From: an uncultured Prevotellaceae bacterium
GTDB taxonomy: Bacteria > Bacteroidota > Bacteroidia > Bacteroidales > Muribaculaceae
Length of the DNA: 64,000 nucleotides
Reading direction: 5' to 3'
Assembly: GCA_947165675.1 (NCBI GenBank)
Contig: CAMVBJ010000005.1
Span: forward strand, 51,672-115,671
The notes beneath the pieces are model-generated. The model did not search any database, was not told the origin of the DNA, and saw nothing but the letters and a program-made list of their open reading frames with translations. This document shows positions 50,110-58,593 of this stretch, in pieces. Position numbers and translations under genes: made by a program. Position 1 is the stretch's first letter, and the number at the start of each line of letters is the position of its first letter.

Positions 50110-51093
50110 TGACGCTTTGGAAAAATGTTGATAACTTTTTCGGGCTGGATCATCTCCATGCTTTCAGGAAAAAATGTATTTTTGCACCGCCTTTTTGGGG
50201 CAACAAGCCTGGCACACGGCTTGAGACTGCCCTTTCCGATCAACAAGATTTCAACAAAACCACGATATAGATACAGTCATTTTCATGACAGGGTGTATTG
50301 TGGGCTTTTGAATTCAACGTTGATTTTTTCATAAATTTAGATTTGGAGAAAGAGTTCTGAGCAGCTGCTTTCTTAGGCCGTGCATCAGCCCGTGACGGGC
50401 ACGATGTGCGGTGATTTTTTGGCACCTGTAAACGGGGGCAAAATACTACAACAGAACGCCAAAATACACATTGCCAAAAATGGGTACTGAAAATCAAGCG
50501 GTTACAACGGCTAATTTGGCCGATTTTACACATTCACTGTTTTCGGTAATACAAAGGCCGTTTCTCGACGAGCGCAGCGAGTCGGGAAATGGCCTATATC
50601 TTTGGCGTGTGAATGTGTGCCATTTTCCCCTTTTTCCACCCCTCGAACCTGTGCAGCCGGTTCGTGCTGTGGAAAAACGCGGGGAAATCTAGGTGTTTGA
50701 ATAACGAAAAATTTCCGTGATGACCTACAAATTTTGCAGATGCTTGTTTTTCAGCCTGTTGCAACGAAAAATGTGTACTGTTATTTTTGGTGCATAAAAT
50801 CGGGCAAAAAAAATCTAAACTTTTCGGTCATCCCGGACTTGTCTTTTTTTGATCCTGGACTTTGCAAAAAGTCCACTTTTTTGAGGGTCTCAAAAAAGCG
50901 GGCTTTCTCAGGCGGGTGTTACATCGTGGTTAATTCCACCGAAAACGGTGGTTAATTTTTTGATTTTTTAGATTTCTGATTATCAGCGGTTTAACTATCA
51001 AAATGGTTAACTGGTCTGATTTCGGTGGTTAATTCCTGTTACATGGTGATTACATTTTTGAGGTCAACGAGCGTAGCGAGTTGCCCTCAAAAT
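50110..51093. other. AT-rich non-coding stretch with several hairpins
   Basis: No convincing gene in about 980 bases. TATTTTTG (50177-50184) is a -7 box with nothing obvious after it. A 15-bp stem (50555-50569 with 50581-50595, two mismatches) has a GAGCGCAGCGA loop. GGACTTT/AAAGTCC at about 50870 and CCACCG-AAAA-CGGTGG (50936-50951, then a T-run) look like terminators. Confidence 0.5.
50926..51049. repeat. GTGGTTAATT iteron-like repeats
   Basis: GTGGTTAATT occurs three times (50926-50935, 50948-50957, 51025-51034). TGTTACAT(C/G)GTG occurs at both sides (from 50917 and from 51037). The set is just downstream of the lysis genes. It could be a binding site for a phage regulator or replication protein. 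Confidence 0.45.
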
Positions 51094-51666
51094 TCACCAC
51101 TTTGAGCGCATCACATGGCGGACAGCCGCGAGGATGGCGAGCGCAGCGAGGATTATCAGCGGCCACCAGGTGACATCAGGGGGCTTGTAAACGGCCACGG
51201 TGTCGCTGGCGTGCTGCTCGGCTGTGTCCATCGTGCGGTGCGAAGCGACGCTGTCGATCTGGCGGGCGCAGCGCGAAGCGTTGCGCTCGGCCAGGTCGGA
51301 TTTGCCGATGGTGGCACGCTTGCCGCGCAGGACGGCATAGCGGGTATTACCCGCTGTGGAGGTTTTGGTCTCTGGCGAGTATGGGCCCAATTCCGGGTGT
51401 GAGATGGCCGTATCGACATACGGCAGGGGCATGAACAGCTCGAAGCTGTCGAGGTCGATGCTCAGGCTGCTCATCCACTGAGTCCGCGCAGCGGTCTCGG
51501 TGGTGGTACTGGCAGCCTTGGCGACCTCGACGTTCTCCGCCACGGTGGTGGTGGCCTGCTTCTGGCTTCGACAGGAGTGGAACGTGATGGAGAGGCACAA
51601 AAGCACCACTACCAGCAGCAGGATGAACACGATGCCCTTGAACAGGTTCTTGAATTGGTCATTCAT
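51094..51666 (-). CDS. phage lysis-module protein with two membrane segments, possible spanin
   Basis: A 190-residue protein. An N-terminal membrane helix (GIVFILLLVVVLLCLSITF) is followed by a threonine/alanine-rich periplasmic-type linker and a C-terminal helix (WWPLIILAALAILAAV). It lies directly after the amidase gene in the lysis module. Position and topology suggest a spanin or lysis accessory; no sequence family is recognised. Confidence 0.6.
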   Translation of the reverse strand: MNDQFKNLFKGIVFILLLVVVLLCLSITFHSCRSQKQATTTVAENVEVAKAASTTTETAARTQWMSSLSIDLDSFELFMPLPYVDTAISHPELGPYSPETKTSTAGNTRYAVLRGKRATIGKSDLAERNASRCARQIDSVASHRTMDTAEQHASDTVAVYKPPDVTWWPLIILAALAILAAVRHVMRSKW

Positions 51667-51678
51667 AACTTTGGGATT

Positions 51679-52086
51679 TTAGATGTTTGGATACTCTTTC
51701 TTGGCATCAAAGCAGGGGCACGCTTTGGCGGCGAACTCCCGATGGCCGTGGACCGTGGCACGCGGGAAGCGTTGCCTCAGTTCACGGATCAGCGTCAGCA
51801 GCGCTGCCTTCTGGGCGGCGGTGCGGGTGTCCTTGGGCTGGCCGTTTCGGTCAAGCCCGCCGACATAGCAGATGCCGATGGAATGGGCATTGTGGCCCTT
51901 GCAGTGGGCACCGGCTTTCTCGAGGGGTCGGCCCTTGTGGACCGTCCCGTCGAGGTAAACCACGTAGTGGTAGCCGATGTCCGCGAACTTGCGCTGCAGA
52001 TGCCACTGGCGGATCTGCTGTACGGTAACGTGCTGCCCTTCCCGCGTTGCGGAGCAGTGGACAATGATTTGATCGATGCTTCGCAT
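51679..52086 (-). CDS. phage endolysin, N-acetylmuramoyl-L-alanine amidase
   Basis: A 135-residue amidase_2-type endolysin like T7 lysozyme. It cuts the amide bond between muramic acid and the peptide stem. The zinc ligands are probably H10 (IIVHCSATR), H115 (HGHREF) and C123 (KACPCFD). The catalytic region GYHYVVYLDGTVHKGRP is present. It contains no signal peptide, so release would need the holin encoded upstream in the same module. Confidence 0.93.
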   Translation of the reverse strand: MRSIDQIIVHCSATREGQHVTVQQIRQWHLQRKFADIGYHYVVYLDGTVHKGRPLEKAGAHCKGHNAHSIGICYVGGLDRNGQPKDTRTAAQKAALLTLIRELRQRFPRATVHGHREFAAKACPCFDAKKEYPNI

Positions 52087-52091
52087 GGCGG

Positions 52092-52757
52092 TCAGACTTT
52101 AGCGGCCGAGACGGGGGTGAGAACGCCCGCGTCGTAGGTCTGCTTGTTCTTGTCGATGACATACAGGTGCTTCTCGACCATGGTGAACGAGAAGCTGAAG
52201 TCCATCCTGGTAACATGGGCCACGAAGAACGTCCACAGCTTGGGGGTGATTTCCCCGGCGATGCTGTCCAGCGTGCGCTGGAAGAAGGCCACAAGCTCGG
52301 GCTTCGCTTCATGGTCTTCGGCGAGGCTCAGGCTTGACTGGTCAACAGGCTCGCCGTTGCTGATGAAGCGGATGGTGCCCTGGCTATCGATGGCGTAGTA
52401 GTGCGGGAACCGTTTCTGCGGCACGCCGATGAGGGGGGCATCAAAGCGCAGCTCGCTCTGCTGGGAGTCGTCGCGCAGGAAACAGCCGGCGACCTGGATG
52501 TCCTTGACCTCGATGGCGTTGGGGAACGATGCCTGGAACACGGCACGGGCCTCGGGGTTGGTCAGCTCGGCGCTCATGATCACGGAGTGCAGCGTGTCGA
52601 TGGAGGTGATGAACATCTCCTTCACGCGCTCGTTGTGGGTGACGGTGTGCGTGGGCAGCTCGTGCATGCGGCCGTCGCAGCCCTTATAGCGGACGTAATG
52701 CTCGTCGCCCTCGCAAACCTCCTGGGGCTTGATGTTCAGAACTTTCTTAGTCTTCAT
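52092..52757 (-). CDS. phage protein of unknown function in the lysis module
   Basis: A 221-residue soluble protein (MKTKKVLNIKPQEVCEGDEHYVRYKG...). It lies between holin and amidase and overlaps the end of the holin gene by 11 bases. It has no membrane segment or catalytic motif that I recognise. The frame is open to 52811, but ATG 52757 fits the overlap. Tight coupling suggests a role in late gene expression or particle release; this is inference only. Confidence 0.65.
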   Translation of the reverse strand: MKTKKVLNIKPQEVCEGDEHYVRYKGCDGRMHELPTHTVTHNERVKEMFITSIDTLHSVIMSAELTNPEARAVFQASFPNAIEVKDIQVAGCFLRDDSQQSELRFDAPLIGVPQKRFPHYYAIDSQGTIRFISNGEPVDQSSLSLAEDHEAKPELVAFFQRTLDSIAGEITPKLWTFFVAHVTRMDFSFSFTMVEKHLYVIDKNKQTYDAGVLTPVSAAKV

Positions 52758-53259
52758 AATCTTCGATTTGGTTAGTGTTAGTATATGGTTGATTGATACG
52801 GTTTTGGTCACTGGATTCCAGCTGCTTCTTGCGCTCCATCAGTTCCATGGCCTGCATGACGATGGCGGCGATGTCGTCCTTGTTCTTGACGATGACGTTG
52901 AAGGTGTGCGCCTTGTCGCGCAGTTCCTGCTTGTCATGCGTCGATTCCAGGACGGACTTCCATTCGCAGAAGATGTTGAAGCCGCCCATCAGGATCGTGA
53001 AGAACGGTGCGGGCAGGATGACCGATGTGATGATGTCGATGCACGACAGGCACAGCATGGGCAGGAAGTATTTCGTGGCCTTCTCTACGGTCATCTTGAA
53101 GCCGCGGGAGGTGGTGGCGATGCCCGCTTGCTTGGCCTTTCGGAGCCCGGCGACGAAATCGACGGCCATGGCCAGCATGACGGCGATGTACGTCAATGCG
53201 AGCCAGACGGCGGTGTGGTGCAGCGACAGGTTTTTAAGGATTTCGATGATTGTCTGCAT
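52747..53259 (-). CDS. phage holin
   Basis: A 170-residue phage_holin_4-like protein. Hydrophobic helices lie at about 15-35 (AVWLALTYIAVMLAMAVDFV) and 65-90 (YFLPMLCLSCIDIITSVILPAPFF), with a helix at about 92-102. The charged C-terminal tail holds a coiled coil (KDDIAAIVMQAMELMERKKQ). The motif VDFVAGLRKAKQAG is typical of the family. Start ATG 53259 is used; upstream sequence to 53343 encodes part of a short direct repeat. It makes the membrane permeable at lysis. Confidence 0.85.
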   Translation of the reverse strand: MQTIIEILKNLSLHHTAVWLALTYIAVMLAMAVDFVAGLRKAKQAGIATTSRGFKMTVEKATKYFLPMLCLSCIDIITSVILPAPFFTILMGGFNIFCEWKSVLESTHDKQELRDKAHTFNVIVKNKDDIAAIVMQAMELMERKKQLESSDQNRINQPYTNTNQIEDYED

Positions 53260-53327
53260 TTTTACTGTTTTTCTGTTGGTTATTAGGGATTTTTGAGTTA
53301 ACTTTGCGCTCGAAAAGAATACTTTGG

Positions 53328-53403
53328 GTGTGCTTCGGCTCACTTATTGTTATAATGATGTGCTTCGGCTCATCAGTTGAGTGAAAGGGTGTGCTTCGGC
53401 TCG
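53328..53403. repeat. three 15-bp direct repeats (TGTGCTTCGGCTC)
   Basis: Copies at 53328-53342, 53358-53372 and 53389-53403, spaced 30 and 31 bases (about three helical turns), in the gap between the tail fibre-like gene and the holin gene. Regular spacing suggests a protein-binding array. Confidence 0.75.
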
Positions 53404-53420
53404 CCTTTCTTTTTTTGTCC

Positions 53421-54893
53421 TTACCTCTCAAAGATCCAGGTGTAGCTGCCGTTGTTGATCCGTGTGCTGACGTGGAACTGGATGATGGGCGTGACCAGGG
53501 TGGTCTTGTCCAGCAGCTTGCGGTTGTCGGGCTTGGCAGACGAGAAGGCGATGCCGTACAGCAGGCGCACTTTCTTGGGCACGAGCACCTTGCCCTGTCT
53601 CTCGGCAATGATGATGCGGATTTTGCCGTAGCTGGCCATGAAGTTTCCTGATTGGTCTCGGCCCTCCTTGACGAAATATCGCGCCTCATGGCGGTACCTC
53701 TGGTCGTCCTCGTATCCGCGGTGGATGACCTTGGCATCGATGAGCACCGTCTCGTCGTTGCCGATGGTCACCGTGTCGGCCTTGCCCAGCACATTCCAGC
53801 CCTTGCGGACTGGACCGTGTGACTTCTCGCCGCTGATGTTGACACGGTTGCGCTTGCGGGTGTAGCGGAACAGGTAGGGCGTGTAGCCCTTGGCGATGAG
53901 TTCCTCAGCGCCCCGCAGGTGCAGGGCGCCGGTTCCCTTGTTAATCTCGATGCCTAGACCATAGAACGAGTGGGATTGTGCGGTAGAGCCGCCGCTGCCG
54001 AAGACGGCCTGGCGAAGCTGGTTCAGCTGCGTGACCATGGCTGAGGTCATCAGGCCCGCATTCTGGGTGTCGGCGCCCGTGAGGAAGAGGCGTTTCAACA
54101 CGATGTTCTGCTCGCCGGTGGCGACGTTGTAGCCGATGATCTCGAAGCCGAGGCGGTCGGCCGCGGTGTAGTGCTGGCGAATGTCGTCCACGAGGGCACC
54201 GCTGCCCTGCACCTTCTGCATGGCGGCTTTCAGGGCGGTGATGTCGGTCTTGGCTGCATTCAGGGAGATGACATGGGCGGCGGTCATCGCGCCTGCCTTC
54301 TGGTCGGTGGCGCCGTTGATGACGAGGGCTGCGGTCGCCATGGTCACAGCCCCGTTGAACAGGTTGTATCGGCTGGCGGAGAACACGACCTTGTTGGCGT
54401 CGCTGTTGCCCTCGGCGAAGAACTGCAGCACATTGCCCGCCGCGCCGATGGCGTTGAGCCTGGCGGTGTGCTGGTCGATGATGTCCTGCATCTCGAGCAC
54501 GGTGTCGGTGAGTTCGTCGTTCGTCTCGCCGATGCCCTGGATGCGGATGTAGTCCTCGGCGGTGAGCACGCCGGCACGGGTGCGTGTGGCTGGGCCGATG
54601 GCGAGCGTGAGCGACGAGGTCGCCCCGTCGACCATGCTGCGTGCCATGAGCTTCAGGATGACGTTGCTGTGGTCATCGACGTTGCGCTGCTGGATATCGT
54701 AGAGGAATCGGTACTGCTGGAGCGTTTCCTTCCAGAAGCGGATGATGTTGTACTCGGTCTCGCTGGTAGCGGTGGCCAGCAGGTCGGCGATGGCCTGGAG
54801 GATGGAGCCGACGGTCTCGGGCGAGATGCTTTCTTTCTCGGTCTCGACGCGGAACGCGGAGATCAACGAGGTCAGTTGTTGGATGTCAATCAT
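53421..54893 (-). CDS. phage tail fibre-like structural protein
   Basis: A protein of about 490 residues. The N-terminal helical part (1-80) is followed by three diverged repeats of the knob type (ATRTRAGVLTAEDYIRIQG, ATDQKAGAMTAAHVISLN, ADTQNAGLMTSAMVTQLN), as in pyocin-knob or tail-fibre proteins. The C-terminal domain (350-490) is beta-rich and could bind receptor or baseplate. It lies upstream of the lysis module. ATG 54893 is preferred to a TTG two codons upstream. Confidence 0.7.
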   Translation of the reverse strand: MIDIQQLTSLISAFRVETEKESISPETVGSILQAIADLLATATSETEYNIIRFWKETLQQYRFLYDIQQRNVDDHSNVILKLMARSMVDGATSSLTLAIGPATRTRAGVLTAEDYIRIQGIGETNDELTDTVLEMQDIIDQHTARLNAIGAAGNVLQFFAEGNSDANKVVFSASRYNLFNGAVTMATAALVINGATDQKAGAMTAAHVISLNAAKTDITALKAAMQKVQGSGALVDDIRQHYTAADRLGFEIIGYNVATGEQNIVLKRLFLTGADTQNAGLMTSAMVTQLNQLRQAVFGSGGSTAQSHSFYGLGIEINKGTGALHLRGAEELIAKGYTPYLFRYTRKRNRVNISGEKSHGPVRKGWNVLGKADTVTIGNDETVLIDAKVIHRGYEDDQRYRHEARYFVKEGRDQSGNFMASYGKIRIIIAERQGKVLVPKKVRLLYGIAFSSAKPDNRKLLDKTTLVTPIIQFHVSTRINNGSYTWIFER

Positions 54894-55021
54894 AATCAAA
54901 ATAGCTTTGCGATTTTACGTCGCAAAGCTACTTTGATTGAGTGGTGTGGTAAAAGACACGGTTTAGGGCAATATAATTGTCACTATGTTTGGATATGCAA
55001 TGATTAAAAACTAGAATGTTC

Positions 55022-55744
55022 TTAACAATGCATTTGATTTATTAATTTAGTGAACTCATCGTATTTAGTTATATATACAAATTGATGAAGATAATAATAA
55101 CGATAAAAATGAATTATTTCTTTTGTATACAAATTCCAAAAATACACAAGAGCACTTAATGATGAAAATTGAAATAAATCAAAACTTGTTTTTGTTTTAT
55201 GTTTTATAAAAATGGACTTAGGACTAGCTATATAATTATAGTTTTCGAACGGCTCTAGTTCTAAATTAATTGTATAAATACGCTTTCCTTTATCCCATTG
55301 AGGATCTCTTTTTAGATATCCCCTATAGAACCTGTTAATATTTCTACACTCATTAGCTAGAAGATTCAATAAAGCACATGCGTATTTGATAAAATCCGAT
55401 TTATTAGCATTAAAATCTTCCACATAACAAGATTGCGCTTTAGGTGGTGGAGTAGCAGTTTCATAAACTGTCGATGTATTATAACTGATTACGCAATTGC
55501 CATATTTGCTAATTTTCCCATCTAGGTCAAATTCTCTAATTGTATTATCCTGATCAATCATTATAATTTTCTTGCTCTCTCTATCAATCTTTACGAAACG
55601 CATAGTCCCGAATGCACTACTGCGAATCTCTTGATTGGGCTTAACTCCATCCCATTCAAGTCTATCAGCTAGAGTTTCAAATCTTATTTCCTTCTTTAAT
55701 TTACTAAAAGGAATAATCTCATCATTATTAAATTGATAGAACAT
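55022..55744 (-). CDS. AT-rich cargo protein, unknown
   Basis: A 240-residue protein rich in N, K, Y, I and F, with much lower GC than the phage genes on both sides. It has no signal peptide or recognised domain. The C-terminal 60 residues are very aromatic (FHRYYYLHQFVYITKYDEF-type). It has its own -7 box and lies between structural genes, so I read it as a moron, perhaps affecting other phages. Function unknown. Confidence 0.6.
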   Translation of the reverse strand: MFYQFNNDEIIPFSKLKKEIRFETLADRLEWDGVKPNQEIRSSAFGTMRFVKIDRESKKIIMIDQDNTIREFDLDGKISKYGNCVISYNTSTVYETATPPPKAQSCYVEDFNANKSDFIKYACALLNLLANECRNINRFYRGYLKRDPQWDKGKRIYTINLELEPFENYNYIASPKSIFIKHKTKTSFDLFQFSSLSALVYFWNLYTKEIIHFYRYYYLHQFVYITKYDEFTKLINQMHC

Positions 55745-55780
55745 TGATATTATAATTTTACTTGGTTATACAAATGATTA

Positions 55781-55788
55781 CAAAAGTA
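55781..55788 (-). promoter_or_regulatory. -7 box of the AT-rich cargo gene
   Basis: TACTTTTG on the minus strand, 37 bases before ATG 55744; no exact -33 box. Confidence 0.45.
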
Positions 55789-55905
55789 GTTTAAATTTTC
55801 TAATCGTGTGAAATTCTTATTTATTTTTTGTAGATAATGCAGGTGGCGTTCACGCGCAGCCTGCTCAAACCTTAAATATTTCAATATTAATACATAAAAT
55901 CTATT

Positions 55906-56343
55906 TCAATGATTTTGTTTTAAATCTTTCGACAAAGCCGATGATAATAAACCGCAGAACGTCCTGCCGATGTTCTCTTCGTAGAACTCCTTCAAGTTCA
56001 TCACTGAGGCGTAGTATTTGCGGGAGAACCAGCGGCGGCGCTGGCGACGCTTGGCACTGCCAAGATCGCCACTGTTGCCACGGGGCGTCTCGCGGCCCGT
56101 GCCATAGTCTTGCCACAGGCCGTATTCGAGGAAGGACTGGGACAATCCTACCTCGAAAAAACGGCCATCGGCCCGCAGAGGCAATGCCTTGGGTGATGCG
56201 AGCAACGCCCCAGTGTCGATGACTCCAAGCAGGGTAATCTGCTCTTGCCAGATGCGAAGCATCGTGTCGTTGAAGGCAGTAACGAACTTCTGGCGCTCCT
56301 GCAGAGCCTGTTGTTCGGTAGGCTTATTCCCATTCATCGGCAT
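55906..56343 (-). CDS. phage head-tail joining or tail completion-type protein
   Basis: A 145-residue protein. The helical N-terminus is followed by DTGALLASPKALPLRADGRFFEVGLSQSF and an LEYGLWQDYGTGRETPRGN stretch. This is like HK97-gp10-type or virion-morphogenesis proteins with their Y/G-rich turn. The C-terminus is basic (KRRQRRRWFSRKYY). The start overlaps the previous stop by 20 bases; a second ATG 6 bases in is also possible. Confidence 0.6.
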   Translation of the reverse strand: MPMNGNKPTEQQALQERQKFVTAFNDTMLRIWQEQITLLGVIDTGALLASPKALPLRADGRFFEVGLSQSFLEYGLWQDYGTGRETPRGNSGDLGSAKRRQRRRWFSRKYYASVMNLKEFYEENIGRTFCGLLSSALSKDLKQNH

Positions 56344-56824
56344 TGTATCTTAGGTCGGTATAGACATCTACGGCTATCTGGAAATAAGCACAGGCGCATC
56401 CGCTGAAGAAGTATCGGTCAATCTCGTTGAACGATATCCTCGGGTCGAGGTAGATGCAGTGCTGCTCCAGCTTGGTCTTCTCCAGGATCAGCAGCGACAT
56501 GTACTGGCGGAAGAGCTCGCGCAGGGTTTCCATGCAGCGTGTCCGTGCCGCCATGTCGTCAATCTTGTGGCGCTTTGCCAGGAACACGGTCTTCACCCGA
56601 CGGGTGTGTGGCGTGTTGTTCAATTCGGTAAAGCCGTTGGCGATGTCGCTGACACACACGAAGGCGGTTGTCCGCTGCATGTGTGCCAATGCTTCCTCAA
56701 AACCGTCCAAACCGCTGACATGGCAAAAGGTAAAGTGTTCACCCTTTGCCAGGCGGTTGGTTGCGGTGAGGTGCTCAAAATATTCTGAGGCATCCCAGAT
56801 GCCCTGAGGAAATTGCTCTGTCAT
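56324..56824 (-). CDS. phage protein, probable tail or connector component
   Basis: A 166-residue soluble protein. It overlaps the upstream gene by 4 bases (ATGA) and the downstream gene by 20, so translation is coupled. It contains VSDIANGFTELNNTPHTRRVKTVFLAKRH and RYFFSGCACAYFQIAVDVYTDL. No family is recognised. Size and position between the DUF6712-like and gp10-like genes suggest a head-tail connector or tail terminator. Confidence 0.6.
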   Translation of the reverse strand: MTEQFPQGIWDASEYFEHLTATNRLAKGEHFTFCHVSGLDGFEEALAHMQRTTAFVCVSDIANGFTELNNTPHTRRVKTVFLAKRHKIDDMAARTRCMETLRELFRQYMSLLILEKTKLEQHCIYLDPRISFNEIDRYFFSGCACAYFQIAVDVYTDLRYNADEWE

Positions 56825-57570
56825 TTGTTCGGGTATTTCTTATTAAAATCGTCATATTCCTTGGCCAAGGCGTCCAATTCGGTGAGGGCCCGCCAAGTGT
56901 CGATGGCGAGTACCTCCTTCTCCTTGGTAACGTCGCCTTTTGTCAAGGCACGAATCTGTGCATTAACTGCGTCTTTCAGCATATTATATTCTTCCACCAT
57001 TGGCTTGAACATGTTGCGGTCTCGGTCTATAGTGATGATCGGAGTAAACAGATGTGAGAACTCATGAGCAAGATATGCTTTGACCGAGGCAAACCAATAG
57101 AACATGTTAAGGCGTTCCGCATCGGTTAGCTTCAAGTCGTTTGACTCATAAAGGTGCGCTGCCATATATTCAAGCAGCTTCTCATTCTTGGTGGACAGAT
57201 AGCCTTGATACAAGTTATCGCATATGATGAACGTCTCGAAAGGTACCTCTTGGAAATCAGCTGGCAAGGCCCTGTGCTTTCCGATCTTCTCAATGCGGAC
57301 GGGCATAGCAGGCATTTTGTCGAGCCAATTAAGTGAGCCGATAGCTGCGTTGACTTGTTCTGCAGTGACAACAAATTCGTCGTCAGCGAATCTACACATC
57401 CAGCCCCTACCATACTTGTGTAGGACTTGCATGCCCGACCAACGTATAAGGCAATAAGTCTTCAACTCAGGAGCCGTAAGGCCTTGAGCAATCAGTCCGA
57501 ACACGTATCGGAGTTGGTTGTCTGTTAACTCATCCCATCCTTTGGGAGCTTTTAAATCAATCGTAATCAT
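56821..57570 (-). CDS. phage structural-module protein, unknown
   Basis: A 249-residue mostly helical protein (MITIDLKAPKGWDELTDNQLRYVFGLIAQGL...). It has a charged C-terminus and no signal peptide. A -7 box (TACTTTTG, 57620-57613) lies inside the hairpin upstream, so it may start a new transcript after the lipoprotein cargo. Its function is unknown; by position it belongs to the head-tail region. Confidence 0.6.
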   Translation of the reverse strand: MITIDLKAPKGWDELTDNQLRYVFGLIAQGLTAPELKTYCLIRWSGMQVLHKYGRGWMCRFADDEFVVTAEQVNAAIGSLNWLDKMPAMPVRIEKIGKHRALPADFQEVPFETFIICDNLYQGYLSTKNEKLLEYMAAHLYESNDLKLTDAERLNMFYWFASVKAYLAHEFSHLFTPIITIDRDRNMFKPMVEEYNMLKDAVNAQIRALTKGDVTKEKEVLAIDTWRALTELDALAKEYDDFNKKYPNK

Positions 57571-57591
57571 AGTCTTTTACACATTAAAATT

Positions 57592-57633
57592 AAAGGCGGT
57601 TACTATACTCTGCAAAAGTATGGTAACCGCCTT
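57592..57633 (-). terminator. hairpin that combines a terminator with a promoter box
   Basis: AAAGGCGGTTAC pairs with GTAACCGCCTTT, extended by TATACT/AGTATG. It lies 19 bases past the lipoprotein stop, with T-rich sequence on both sides. On the minus strand the loop side reads TACTTTTG (57620-57613), a -7 box for the next gene. Confidence 0.7.
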
Positions 57634-57651
57634 TTTGCGTAAAAGACATGC

Positions 57652-58143
57652 TTAATTGCCAAAAAGAGGAGATAACGCTCTGTTAATTGCTATTCGAACA
57701 TCATCAGCTTCTGTCTCTCCTTGCCCTTCGGCTGTACATATACAAATAGGTTCACTCGTTTTAGCTGAAAGAATCTGTATTGTAACTTCAATCGTATATC
57801 CAAGTCCTTTATTTCTTCTCCCACTCTCACCATAGTTGACAACAATTGTCTGATCCAACAAATCTGGTTTTAGCTCAGGCAAACGTATAAAGCCATTCTT
57901 CAAGAAAATTCCAGAAATCACATCACTTGGATTAATGGTTTTTGATGTGTTTCCATACAATCCATTTCCAACGGCATATGCTACACCAGTACTTGATGTA
58001 AGTTCTGCAGTTGGTGTAATAAATACATATCTGTAGCCATCAATTGAATTAAATTGGTGAATAGTTGGCGCCTTTAATGAGCCACAGCTGCTAAACATTA
58101 GAAGACTCAATATTGCAACCGATAGATAATAGAACCGTTTCAT
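57652..58143 (-). CDS. cargo lipoprotein, unknown
   Basis: A 163-residue lipoprotein. The signal is MKRFYYLSVAILSLLMFSSC with lipobox FSSC at residue 20. The mature part has GYRYVFITPTAELTSSTG and TAEGQGETEADDVRIAINRALSPLF; the last segment resembles small Bacteroidetes envelope proteins. AT-rich and bounded by a terminator, it looks like a moron. A phage lipoprotein in the outer membrane could block superinfection; that is inference. Confidence 0.65.
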   Translation of the reverse strand: MKRFYYLSVAILSLLMFSSCGSLKAPTIHQFNSIDGYRYVFITPTAELTSSTGVAYAVGNGLYGNTSKTINPSDVISGIFLKNGFIRLPELKPDLLDQTIVVNYGESGRRNKGLGYTIEVTIQILSAKTSEPICICTAEGQGETEADDVRIAINRALSPLFGN

Positions 58144-58153
58144 GCCAAATAAT

Positions 58154-58543
58154 TTATTTATAGTTGTTCGGATTTCTAAGTAATACTAATATTTCCAATA
58201 GCCTTTCAAGACTTCCACTTCTAAATTTGAGTGGCAAAGTCCTCAATTGTTCTTCTGTAATATAAAATGAGAAGCCTTGTAATCTGTCATATAGTTCACT
58301 ATACCTCTTGGATTTTACCATCTCCTTCATTTTTGAGATTAAAGAGTCATCGGGCTCAATCAAGTGCATGTATAAAGCATCTCCTCGCATTGGACCATGT
58401 GGCGCAAATGCCGTACCAGCAGGAACGATGCATTCACCACTTCCTGTGAACGGAAAAGCGAAATGCTCTAGATAACCAAGTTCTGAATCAGCTGTTAATT
58501 CAAAGACATTTTCATCTATTTTCAAAGTATCGACAAACCCCAT
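58154..58543 (-). CDS. cargo protein upstream of the lipoprotein, unknown
   Basis: A 129-residue protein starting MGFVDTLKIDENVFELTADS. It has a beta-rich first half (ECIVPAGTAFAPHGPMRGDALYMHL) and a helical second half. It has no recognised family. The frame is open to 58603, but a -7 box (TACCTTTG, 58582-58575) lies inside that extension. It is 10 bases from the lipoprotein gene, so they share a transcript and probably a function. AT-rich relative to the phage genes. Confidence 0.6.
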   Translation of the reverse strand: MGFVDTLKIDENVFELTADSELGYLEHFAFPFTGSGECIVPAGTAFAPHGPMRGDALYMHLIEPDDSLISKMKEMVKSKRYSELYDRLQGFSFYITEEQLRTLPLKFRSGSLERLLEILVLLRNPNNYK

Positions 58544-58574
58544 ACTATAAATGCTTAAATCATTTCTAATAGTA

Positions 58575-58582
58575 CAAAGGTA
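58575..58582 (-). promoter_or_regulatory. -7 box of the two-gene cargo unit
   Basis: TACCTTTG on the minus strand, 32 bases before ATG 58543 and overlapping the 3' end region of the upstream structural gene. Confidence 0.45.
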
Positions 58583-58593
58583 CAAACAATTTC

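Noticed and set aside
50240..50533. 97-codon minus-strand frame in the non-coding stretch
   Set aside because: Random-looking composition with many cysteines and no context.
54171..55007. 278-codon plus-strand frame opposite the tail fibre-like gene
   Set aside because: Shadow of the minus-strand structural gene; glycine/aspartate/valine-rich without a domain.
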